12,188 nucleotides of DNA from an uncultured Eubacteriales bacterium (GTDB lineage: Bacteria > Bacillota > Clostridia > Oscillospirales > Oscillospiraceae). The DNA lies in contig URGL01000066.1 of NCBI GenBank assembly GCA_900547405.1, forward strand, positions 1 to 12,188, read 5' to 3'. How positions within the stretch are numbered: position 1 is the first letter of the stretch; each line of letters begins with the position of its first letter. The notes under the pieces were generated by a model that was given only the letters and a program-made list of their open reading frames with translations, ran no database searches and was not told the origin of the DNA. A program made the translations under genes and the position numbers. Of this stretch, positions 1 through 11,000 are shown one piece after another.

Positions 1-1198
1 AGCAGGGCTTGGGATAGGGGACCTGCTTCAGGGAGACCACCTTTCTGGGGTCGCAGAGGGTATCGCCGGTCTTGACCTTATCCATCTTGCCGATGGCGCC
101 GATATCGCCGCAGGAGAGGACCTTGACCTCGGTATTCTTCTTGCCGCACATGACGTACATACGGCCCAGCTTCTCGGTGTCACCGGTGCGGGAATTGACC
201 AGCGTGGTATCCGGGGTGATCTCGCCGGAGAGGACCTTGATGAAGGAATACTTGCCGAACTGGTCGGAGACGGTCTTCCACACAAAGGCCGCGGGGACGC
301 CGCCGGGGGACACCACAAACTCTTCGGTCTCGCCCTCGGCGTTGGTGGCCTTGTGATAGTTGCCCTCTACGGGGTTGGGGAGCAGGTCCACAATGTGGTC
401 CATGAGCATCAGGCTGCCCAGGCAAGTTACGGCGGAGCCGCAGAGCACGGGGAACAGGCTCAGCTCCCTCACGCCCTGGTGCAGGCCCGTGATCATCTCC
501 CGGTATGTAAAGTCATCGCCTTCGAAGAACCGGTCCATCAATGCCTCATCGGTCTCGGCCACGGCCTCCTTCAGGGCATCGTTGAACTCCTCAATGACGG
601 GGGCCTTGTCCTCCGGGACCTGAATCTCCACACGCTTCAGATTCTGCATCTCATAGGCCCGCTTGTTCAGCACGTCGATGATGCCGGTGACCTTATGAGA
701 AGCGTCCCAGATGGGCACAATAACAGGGGCGATCTTGTTGCCGTAGCGCTCCCGGAGGGAATTGAAGGTGGCGTTATAATCGGAGTGGTCCTCGTCTACC
801 TTGGAGATGTAGATGAACCGGGGCATATTCCGCTCCTCGCAGTAGGCCCAGGCCTTCTCAAAGCCCACGGTGATGCCGTCCTTGGCGGACAGCACCAGAA
901 TGGCCGCGTCAGAGGCCCGAAGCGCCTCCATAACGGCACCGGAGAAATCAAAGCCGCCCGGGGTATCCAGAATGTTGATCTTGGTGTTGTGGTACTCTAC
1001 GGGGATGACGGAGGTAGAAATAGAAATATTACGGCGGATCTCCTCGGGGTCATAGTCGCTGACGGTATTTCCGTCGGCGTTCTTGCCCATCCGGTCGATG
1101 GCACCGGTCATATACAGCAGGCTCTCTGCCAGGGCGGACTTTCCGCTTCCGCTGTGGCCCAGCAGGCAGATATTACGAATGGCGTTAACAGTATACAT
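1..1198 (-). CDS. EF-G-like translational GTPase, N-terminal part (cut by window edge)
   Basis: The first 399 codons are visible; the family is usually near 690 residues, so domains III-V lie outside the window. Residues 14-21 (GHSGSGKS) are the P-loop, 78-82 (DTPGG) the G3 motif, 132-135 (SKVD) the G4 position and 254-256 (GSA) the G5 motif. The EF-G-specific G' insert lies at about 155-250 and the domain II beta-barrel at about 295-385. True EF-G uses GTP for ribosome translocation and recycling. This copy departs from it: the usual DTPGH histidine is Gly82, NKxD is SKVD, and the switch-I threonine aligns with Ser59. It therefore looks like a paralogue (often auto-named fusA or EF-G2), not the main EF-G, and its role is unknown. 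The ATG at 1196-1198 is preceded by AAAGGAG with a rather long 12-nt spacer; no better in-frame start is seen. It is divergent from the AraC-type gene. Confidence 0.9.
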   Translation of the reverse strand, partial: MYTVNAIRNICLLGHSGSGKSALAESLLYMTGAIDRMGKNADGNTVSDYDPEEIRRNISISTSVIPVEYHNTKINILDTPGGFDFSGAVMEALRASDAAILVLSAKDGITVGFEKAWAYCEERNMPRFIYISKVDEDHSDYNATFNSLRERYGNKIAPVIVPIWDASHKVTGIIDVLNKRAYEMQNLKRVEIQVPEDKAPVIEEFNDALKEAVAETDEALMDRFFEGDDFTYREMITGLHQGVRELSLFPVLCGSAVTCLGSLMLMDHIVDLLPNPVEGNYHKATNAEGETEEFVVSPGGVPAAFVWKTVSDQFGKYSFIKVLSGEITPDTTLVNSRTGDTEKLGRMYVMCGKKNTEVKVLSCGDIGAIGKMDKVKTGDTLCDPRKVVSLKQVPYPKPC

Positions 1199-1279
1199 GG
1201 CTAAAAATGGCTCCTTTCGGGAGGGCTTCTGCCTTCCAGAGGTAAATTGATCCGAAGGTCGTAAGACTCGAACAGTGAC

Positions 1280-1308
1280 ATTATACACGAACCGGCCCAA
1301 GATTTCAA
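1280..1308 (-). promoter_or_regulatory. Sigma-A-type promoter of the EF-G-like gene
   Basis: On the minus strand the -35 box TTGAAA (1303-1308) and a perfect -10 box TATAAT (1280-1285) are separated by 17 bp. Transcription should start near 1273, giving a leader of about 75 nt. The ribosome site AAAGGAG lies in a small possible hairpin (CTCC/GGAG), which could modestly limit translation. Confidence 0.8.
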
Positions 1309-1368
1309 CGTTTATTTTCGTCAAAATGTAAAATATGTATTACCATCGGCGGACACATGGTTCTTATG

Positions 1369-1387
1369 GCAAAACATACAATTTTGC
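1369..1387. repeat. GCAAAA-N7-TTTTGC inverted repeat
   Basis: Six-base arms (1369-1374 and 1382-1387) flank a 7-bp centre. A related, shorter dyad (CAAAA-A-TTTTG at 1462-1472) sits just upstream of the -35 box of the AraC-type gene. They may be paired regulator sites, but in AT-rich DNA such dyads arise easily by chance. Confidence 0.35.
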
Positions 1388-1484
1388 AACATCACATTTG
1401 TATACATTTACCATTTTCTCTTCCCCGTAACCGGTTTTCGACATAGTGTACGAAAATATTGCAAAAATTTTGTGCATTAATCAT

Positions 1485-1513
1485 TTGCCATTTTCAATTC
1501 TAAACGGTATAAT
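1485..1513 (+). promoter_or_regulatory. Sigma-A-type promoter of the AraC-type gene
   Basis: TTGCCA (1485-1490) and TATAAT (1508-1513) have a 17-bp spacer. The expected start is near 1520, leaving a leader of about 30 nt with the ribosome site GGAAGGAG nine bases before the ATG at 1550. The CAAAA-A-TTTTG dyad lies immediately upstream, where an activator or repressor could act. Confidence 0.8.
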
Positions 1514-1549
1514 AACACCATCTGTTCCATAGGGAAGGAGCCACCGCTC

Positions 1550-2698
1550 ATGATCCAGAATCTGAACCAGGTCACATTCCAGGGCTTCGGCACCGTATTG
1601 CCGGAGCGGGCCCAGCCAAAACAGGCCGCCCCAAAAAACGCCGTGCACATGAAGCTCACCCAGATGGAGGCATCCCTCTATCGGGCCAACGCCGACACGC
1701 TGCTGACCTGCACCGGCGATATGTGCGTCCTCTCCGTCAGCAAGGACGGGCAGGAGTACCAGCACTACTACCTGGACAAGACCGTATCGATCAGCAAAGA
1801 CATTTTCTTCTCCCTCAGCGTCTACAAGGACGAGGTCACGGTGACCCTTTCGGCGGAGATCCAGCCGGAGCGGCTGGGCAGCTGCGCCAGCCGGAACATC
1901 CGCATTGACGGACAACTGCGGGTCGTCGGTATCTATACCTTCTTTTATCAGGAAAAGGAGCAGGGCTTCCTCTTCCCCGGAGAATCCCACCCAATGCCGG
2001 AGTTCACCTATGTGGACCAGGGCAGCCTCCACTCCGTGGCCGACGGGCAGGACTGGCTCCTCCACCAGGGGGACGCTATGCTCTACGCCCCGGACCAGTG
2101 GCACATGCAGTACGCAGATATCGGCGTAGCTCCCCGATTCGTCACCATTTCTTTCGACGTAGAGGGCGGGGATCTGTCCCCCCTGTACAACCGGAAGCTG
2201 GCCGTGCCCCAGGAGGCCGTCACGCTCCTGCAGCAGATGCTCCGGACTCAGGAGCGAAAGGACCCCTTCGCCACAGATATGGTCATCGCCCAGCTCACCA
2301 TGCTCCTGCTGGTGCTCCTGCGGGAGACCCTGAATCCCACCGCCGTCCGGCTCCAGGGCACCAACACCGTCCACAGCGAAAACGAGATCATCCGCCACGC
2401 CCAGCAGTATATCTCTGCCCACATCCGGGAGAAGCTCTCCGTGCGCCTCATCGCCCAGGAGGTAGACGTGAGCCCCAGCTACCTGACCGTTCTCTTCCAG
2501 AAGAACCTGCAGATCTCCCCCGGCGAATATATCCGCCGGATCAAGCTCCAGGAGAGCAAGCAAATGATCCGGGAAAACAATCTGAATTTTACGGAGATCG
2601 CCGCCGCCCTGCAATACTCCACCGTTCACCACTTCTCACGGCAGTTCAAAGAGAAGTTCGGCATCACGCCTACGGAGTACGCCCGGTCTGTTCGATAA
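1550..2698 (+). CDS. AraC-family transcriptional regulator
   Basis: The 382-residue protein ends in a typical AraC/XylS DNA-binding domain with two helix-turn-helix units: about 297-318 (SVRLIAQEVDVSPSYLTVLF) and about 346-367, followed by the signature F-K-E-K-F-G-I-T-P-T-E-Y-A-R at 366-379. Residues about 125-205 look like the sensory beta-barrel of the family, with H147, E151 and a G-D-A-M-L-Y-A-P-D motif at 174-182. Residues 1-110 are extra: a usual AraC regulator is about 280-300 residues long. They start with a F-x-x-F-G-T-V-L-P-E-R motif and may be a second cupin-like sensor. The start follows GGAAGGAG at 9 nt. The gene is alone in its transcription unit, with its own promoter and a strong terminator, and is divergent from the EF-G-like gene. 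Ligand and targets cannot be read from the sequence. Confidence 0.93.
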   Translation: MIQNLNQVTFQGFGTVLPERAQPKQAAPKNAVHMKLTQMEASLYRANADTLLTCTGDMCVLSVSKDGQEYQHYYLDKTVSISKDIFFSLSVYKDEVTVTLSAEIQPERLGSCASRNIRIDGQLRVVGIYTFFYQEKEQGFLFPGESHPMPEFTYVDQGSLHSVADGQDWLLHQGDAMLYAPDQWHMQYADIGVAPRFVTISFDVEGGDLSPLYNRKLAVPQEAVTLLQQMLRTQERKDPFATDMVIAQLTMLLLVLLRETLNPTAVRLQGTNTVHSENEIIRHAQQYISAHIREKLSVRLIAQEVDVSPSYLTVLFQKNLQISPGEYIRRIKLQESKQMIRENNLNFTEIAAALQYSTVHHFSRQFKEKFGITPTEYARSVR

Positions 2699-2701
2699 GC
2701 C

Positions 2702-2737
2702 AACCGCCCCGCTCGGGTATTGAGCGGGGCGGTTTTT
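2702..2737 (+). terminator. Intrinsic terminator of the AraC-type gene
   Basis: A perfect 13-bp stem (AACCGCCCCGCTC with GAGCGGGGCGGTT) encloses a 7-nt loop; the T-run 2733-2737 follows, four bases after the stop codon's neighbourhood. It lies between two convergent genes and may also slow minus-strand transcripts from the zinc-ribbon gene, although its minus-strand T-tract is poor. Confidence 0.92.
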
Positions 2738-2763
2738 CTGCCTGAAAACGGGAAAAAGGAAGG

Positions 2764-4137
2764 TCACCAGTCAGAATCCCAGTCTGTGTCGCCGCTGTCC
2801 CAGGAGTCTCCGGAATCCCAGCTGAAATCGCTGTCCGAGCTGCTTCCGGAGCCGTTTGCCTTGGGGGCTTCATAGAATTCAGAATCCGCGAAGTCTGCCG
2901 TTTGGGTGGCCGGGTCCCAGGTATCCGTGTAATAGAAGTCCTGGACCATGGAGGGATGGTGCAGCTCCTCCGGCATGGCGCTGTGTTCTATGGGCTGCCA
3001 GCCCTCCTGGTCATCATAGCTGTACCATTCATCGTCATAGAAGTAGCCCTGGTGGTAATAGGTCTTATCGTGGATGCGGTAGTATCCCCGGGAGGCGGTC
3101 TTGGAGGCCTGACTGTCCCGGTAGACCAGGCTCTGTTCAAAGTCACCGGCCCCCAAAGAGCTGGTATAGGTCTGGGACACCAGGCAGTCCTTCGCAAGGG
3201 AGGGGTGCCGAAGCTCCTTGGGCAGCCTGGAAAAGTCCACCTTCTCCCACTGATCCATCCACAGGAACCAATCCTCATTATAATTGCTGTTTAAGTGGTA
3301 ATACAGCTCCCCGCAGCGGTAATAGCCGCTGGATACGTACATATTCTCCTGCAGATCCTGGCCGTAGACACTCTGCCCAAAGTCCGGGCAGGGCAGGCCG
3401 GAATCCCAGCTGTTGGCGGTAAAATAGGGCTTGCTGGATTTTTTGGTTTCCAATGGGTCCGGCACCTGGGCCAGGTCCAGGGGGCCCTGCCAGTCCTCCC
3501 CATCGTAACGGAACCAGTTCAGGTCGGCATAGCTGCTGGTACTGTAGTAGTAGCAGGTATTGTCATAGGTATAGTAGCCCCCGGAAGGATCGTTGCGCAT
3601 GAGAAACAATCCCAGGGCGATCATCAGGACAAATATGGCCGCCACAGAGCCGACAATGAACACCAGACACCCGATGCAGCCCTTGCCCAGGGTTTTGCCG
3701 GACTCCACCAGGTCGGCTTTAGGGTCCCGCTTTCCTCCGGTGCCTCCGGCCGCCTGTCTGACATTGCGCATTTTCTGCTGGGTGATCTCCTGTTTGAGCC
3801 GCTGGAACAGCTCGTTTACCGCATAGGCCTGGTCTGTGCCCCGGTAGCGCACTGCCCGTTCGCCGGAGGCTTTGTTCTTGTAGACAATATAATTTCCGGA
3901 CTCTTCCTCAAAGTAGACACCGAAGGCTTTTGGCTCTCTGACATTTTTCCCGATAAAGAACCGGGTCACGTTCTCCGGCGGCAGGCCCTTGCTTTCGTAC
4001 CACTTTTTCAGCTCCTCAATGGTCAGGGGCTGATCGCCGCTGGATCTTCGGACGCTGGCATTGGGTGCGCCGCAGCTTGGGCAAACGGATTCGGTATCGT
4101 TCATCATGGTGCCGCAAAAATCACATTTGACCTTCAT
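2764..4137 (-). CDS. Zinc-ribbon single-pass membrane protein with three aromatic repeats
   Basis: The 457-residue protein begins with a CXXC pair (Cys5, Cys8) and a second CXXC pair (Cys19, Cys22), a zinc-ribbon arrangement. Residues about 38-118 form a small folded domain (LTIEELKKWYESKGLPP at its start) of a kind I have seen in zinc-ribbon proteins of Clostridia but whose function I do not know. One strongly hydrophobic membrane segment spans about 154-180. What follows is three tandem copies of an ~80-residue unit starting at 187, 271 and 351. Each has GYY, a YY pair, a W-F/Y...W cluster, a P-x-x-L-x-x-x-S stretch and a closing DF-x-x-S. The last 20 residues are rich in Trp, Asp, Ser and Gly. 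The ribbon is probably cytoplasmic and the repeats outside, but topology is inferred. AAAGGAGGG lies 7 nt before the ATG. It has its own promoter. No function is claimed. Confidence 0.88.
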   Translation of the reverse strand: MKVKCDFCGTMMNDTESVCPSCGAPNASVRRSSGDQPLTIEELKKWYESKGLPPENVTRFFIGKNVREPKAFGVYFEEESGNYIVYKNKASGERAVRYRGTDQAYAVNELFQRLKQEITQQKMRNVRQAAGGTGGKRDPKADLVESGKTLGKGCIGCLVFIVGSVAAIFVLMIALGLFLMRNDPSGGYYTYDNTCYYYSTSSYADLNWFRYDGEDWQGPLDLAQVPDPLETKKSSKPYFTANSWDSGLPCPDFGQSVYGQDLQENMYVSSGYYRCGELYYHLNSNYNEDWFLWMDQWEKVDFSRLPKELRHPSLAKDCLVSQTYTSSLGAGDFEQSLVYRDSQASKTASRGYYRIHDKTYYHQGYFYDDEWYSYDDQEGWQPIEHSAMPEELHHPSMVQDFYYTDTWDPATQTADFADSEFYEAPKANGSGSSSDSDFSWDSGDSWDSGDTDWDSDW

Positions 4138-4151
4138 CGTTCTCCCTCCTT

Positions 4152-4168
4152 TTGGTGGATATCACCAA
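4152..4168. repeat. Inverted repeat at the transcription start of the zinc-ribbon gene
   Basis: TTGGTG (4152-4157) and CACCAA (4163-4168) flank a 5-bp centre. The predicted transcription start (about 4166) falls inside the right arm, and the ribosome site follows about 10 bp downstream. It could be a repressor operator or a short 5' hairpin of the mRNA. Confidence 0.45.
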
Positions 4169-4172
4169 TTTT

Positions 4173-4201
4173 AGTATACACCATCAGCGTGCAATTGTAA
4201 A
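4173..4201 (-). promoter_or_regulatory. Sigma-A-type promoter of the zinc-ribbon gene
   Basis: On the minus strand TTTACA (4196-4201) and TATACT (4173-4178), each one base off consensus, are exactly 17 bp apart. The predicted leader is about 30 nt. The promoter sits downstream of the rpoC terminators, so the gene is not simply a third gene of the rpoBC operon. Confidence 0.7.
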
Positions 4202-4235
4202 TGTGTAATTTCCGATTTCTCCGGGTCCCCCATGC

Positions 4236-4258
4236 CAAAAAGCCATCTTTCCAGATGG
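4236..4258 (-). terminator. Second terminator behind rpoC
   Basis: On the minus strand a 6-bp stem CCATCT/AGATGG (4253-4258 and 4243-4248) is closed by a GGAA tetraloop and followed by C then five T (4237-4241). It lies about 25 bp beyond the first hairpin and looks like a back-up terminator. Confidence 0.6.
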
Positions 4259-4281
4259 GTGGGAGCCGGAGAAAACGGGAA

Positions 4282-4310
4282 ATCCCCCTGCCGAAAATCG
4301 GCAGGGGGAT
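4282..4310 (-). terminator. Main intrinsic terminator of the rpoBC operon
   Basis: A perfect 13-bp stem (ATCCCCCTGCCGA with TCGGCAGGGGGAT) encloses a 3-nt loop and begins 12 bp after the rpoC stop codon. The minus-strand tail is only moderately T-rich, which may be why a second hairpin follows. Confidence 0.85.
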
Positions 4311-4322
4311 GGGTTTTATCGC

Positions 4323-8021
<3,699 letters not shown>

Positions 8022-8029
8022 TTACCGAG

Positions 8030-8036
8030 CCTCCTT
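8030..8036 (-). promoter_or_regulatory. rpoC ribosome site overlapping the rpoB stop codon
   Basis: Minus strand reads TAAGGAGG: the last two bases of the rpoB TAA stop begin the AAGGAGG of rpoC, eight bases before its ATG. Only 13 bp separate the genes. This arrangement favours re-initiation by ribosomes leaving rpoB and so equal output of both subunits. Confidence 0.9.
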
Positions 8037-11000
8037 AATCCTCAGTCGTCTCAGGATCGGCATTTTCCAGATCGCTGAACACGTCCATAATATCGTCAGG
8101 GCCGTCCTCGTCGATGACGAAACCGGCATCCAGTACATCATTGGTGTCTCCCACAACGACTTCCTCGTTCTCGCTGCCGGAGGAGTACACCACATCATCA
8201 TCATCGTCGTCCTCCTTGAGCTCGATCTCGTTGCCCTGCTCATCCAGCACACGGATGTCCAGGCACAGAGCCTGCAGCTCCTTGACCAGGACCTTGAAGG
8301 ATTCGGGCACGCCGGGCTTGGGAATATTGGCACCCTTGACGATGGCCTCGTAGGTCTTCACACGGCCGGTGACGTCGTCGGACTTCACGGTCAGGATCTC
8401 CTGCAGGGTGTAGGCGGCACCGTAGGCCTCCAGGGCCCAGACTTCCATTTCGCCGAACCGCTGGCCGCCGAACTGGGCCTTGCCGCCCAGAGGCTGCTGG
8501 GTAACCAGAGCATAGGGACCGGTGGAACGGGCGTGGATCTTGTCATCTACCAGGTGATGGAGCTTCAGGTAGTAGGGGTAGCCAACGGTGACCAGATTGT
8601 CGAAGGGCTCGCCGGTACGGCCGTCATAGAGGACGGTCTTGCCGTCTTCCCGCAGACCGGCCAGCTTCAGGGTCTCCCGGATGTCCTTTTCGTTGGCGCC
8701 GTCGAAGACGGGGGTTGCCACCTTCCAGCCCAGAGCCCGGGCAGCATAGCCCAGGTGGACCTCCAGCACCTGTCCGATGTTCATACGGGAAGGCACGCCC
8801 AGGGGGTTCAGCACAATGTCCAGAGGAGTGCCGTCAGGCAGGAAGGGCATATCCTCTTCCGGAAGGACTCTGGACACAACGCCCTTGTTGCCGTGCCGGC
8901 CGGCCATCTTATCGCCCACGGAGATCTTCCGCTTCTGGGCAATGGAGACCCGGACGGACTTGGTGACACCGGGAGCCAGCTCGTCGGAGTTTTCTTTGGT
9001 AAAGACCTTCACATCCACAACGATGCCGCTTTCGCCGTGAGGCACCTTCAGGGAGGTGTCACGGACTTCTCTGGCCTTCTCGCCGAAGATGGCCCGCAGC
9101 AGCCGCTCCTCGGGGGTCAGCTCGGTCTCGCCCTTGGGGGTGACCTTGCCCACCAGATAGTCGCCGGAGTGGACCTCGGCGCCTACGCGGATGATGCCGT
9201 TCTCGTCCAGGTCCTTCAGGGTATCTTCACCAACGTTGGGGATGTCCCGGGTGATCTCCTCCGGTCCCAGCTTGGTGTCCCGGGCCTCGGTCTCGTGCTC
9301 CTCGATGTGGATGGAGGTGAACACGTCCTCCCGGACCAGGCGCTCGTTCAGCAGAATGGCGTCCTCGTAGTTGTAGCCTTCCCAGGTGACGAAGCCAATG
9401 AGCACGTTCTTGCCCAGGGCCACTTCGCCGTTGGAGCAGCTGGGGCCGTCGGCCACGATCTCTTCGGTATCCACCCGCTCGCCAACCACAACGTTGGGCC
9501 GCTGATTGACGCAGGTACCGGCGTTGGACCGGGCGAACTTGGTCAGCTTCATGGTCTCCACTTCGCCGTCATCATAGCGAATGGTGATATAGTCGGCGGA
9601 CACGGCGGTGACCACGCCGGGCTTCTTGGCCTTCAGGCAGACTTCACTGTCCACGGCGGCCTTATGCTCGATGCCGGTGGCGACCACAGGAGATTCGGTG
9701 GTCAGCAGAGGCACGGCCTGGCGCTGCATGTTGGCGCCCATCAGGGCACGGTTTGCGTCGTCGTTCTGCAGGAAGGGAATGAAGGAGGTAGCGATGGAGA
9801 TCATCATTCTGGGGGACACGTCGATATAGTCGATCATGTTCCGGTCCACTTCAATGATCTCGTTGCGGTGACGGCAGGTGATACGGGCATTGGCCAGGCA
9901 GCCATTCTCGTCCAGAGGCTCGTTGGCCTGGCCTACGTAGAAGTCGTCCTCCACATCGGCGGTCATATATTCCACGTCCTTGGTGACAAAGCCCGTGGCC
10001 TTGTCCACCTTCCGGTAGGGAGCCTCAACGAAGCCGTACTCGTTGATCTTGGCGAAGGTAGCCAGATAGTTGATCAGGCCGATGTTGGGACCTTCAGGGG
10101 TCTCGATGGGGCACATACGGCCGTAGTGGGTGTAGTGGATATCCCGGACATCGAAGGAAGCCCGGTCCCGGCTCAGGCCGCCGGGGCCCAGAGCGGAGAG
10201 TCTGCGCTTGTGGGTCAGCTCGGCCAGGGGGTTATTCTGGTCCATGAACTGGCTCAGGGGAGAGGAGCCGAAGAACTCCTTGATGACGGCGGTGACAGGC
10301 CGGATATTGATCAGGCTCTGGGGGGTGACGGAATCCAGGTCCTGGACGGTCATCCGCTCCCGGATCACCCGCTCCAGGCGGGAGAAGCCGATGCGGAACT
10401 GGTTCTGCAGCAGCTCGCCTACGCAGCGCAGGCGGCGGTTGCCCAGGTGGTCGATGTCGTCAGGCACGCCAACGCCCATAGCCACGCAGTTGAGGTAGTT
10501 GATGGAAGCCATGATGTCTTCCACGGTGATGTGGTTGGGGATCAGGTCGGTCATCCGGTCGGCAATGGCAGTTTCCCAGTCGCCGTCGGGGCCCAGCTCC
10601 TCCAGCATCTCCTTGAGAGTGTTGAAGCAGACCTTTTCCTTGATGCCGTACTCGGCGGGGTCAAAGGACACGAAGTCCGCCATATTGACCATGCCATTGG
10701 AGAAGACCTTCACATTCTGGTCGCCCACCTTGATGACGGCCTCGTTGACGCCTCTTCTGGAGAGGTCGTGGGCCTGGACACGGGAAATGAAGTCCCCGGG
10801 CATCACAAGGATCTCGCCGGTGAGGGGATCCGAAATGGGCTCGGCGGCCTCCTGGCCGGAAAGCCGGGACCAGATGTCCATCTTCTTATTGAACTTGTAG
10901 CGGCCCACCTTGCTCACATCGTAGCGGTGGGGATCGAAGAGGAGCCCTTCCAGATGGGCCACAGCGGTCTCCACCGTGGGAGGCTCACCGGGACGCAGAC

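Larger units (their letters stand above)
1199..1549. other. AT-rich divergent intergenic region
   Basis: This 351-bp gap between the EF-G-like gene and the AraC-type gene is clearly more AT-rich than the flanking coding DNA. It carries one sigma-A-like promoter for each gene, with the two -35 boxes about 177 bp apart. Between them lie the GCAAAA/TTTTGC inverted repeat (1369-1387), a TGTATACA palindrome (1399-1406) and a compact CAAAA-A-TTTTG dyad (1462-1472). I see no convincing small ORF or RNA gene. Regulator binding here, for example autoregulation by the AraC-type protein, is plausible but not shown. Confidence 0.7.

Noticed and set aside
353..1204. 283-codon plus-strand frame opposite the EF-G-like gene
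   Set aside because: Mirror frame of a gene with clear GTPase motifs; composition typical of antisense translation.
1399..1406. TGTATACA palindrome as an operator
   Set aside because: Only 8 bp, no extension of symmetry on either side, in AT-rich DNA; too weak to call.
1481..2632. 383-codon minus-strand frame opposite the AraC-type gene
   Set aside because: Codon-aligned mirror frame without a recognisable domain; the plus-strand protein has clear AraC motifs, promoter and terminator.
4152..4179. Plus-strand promoter TTGGTG-17-TATACA upstream of the zinc-ribbon gene
   Set aside because: Only three of six and four of six bases match, and it is made from the dyad and the minus-strand -10 box; no plus-strand product follows.
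3295..4200. 301-codon plus-strand frame opposite the zinc-ribbon gene
   Set aside because: Codon-aligned mirror frame; it runs over the promoter and ribosome site of the real gene.
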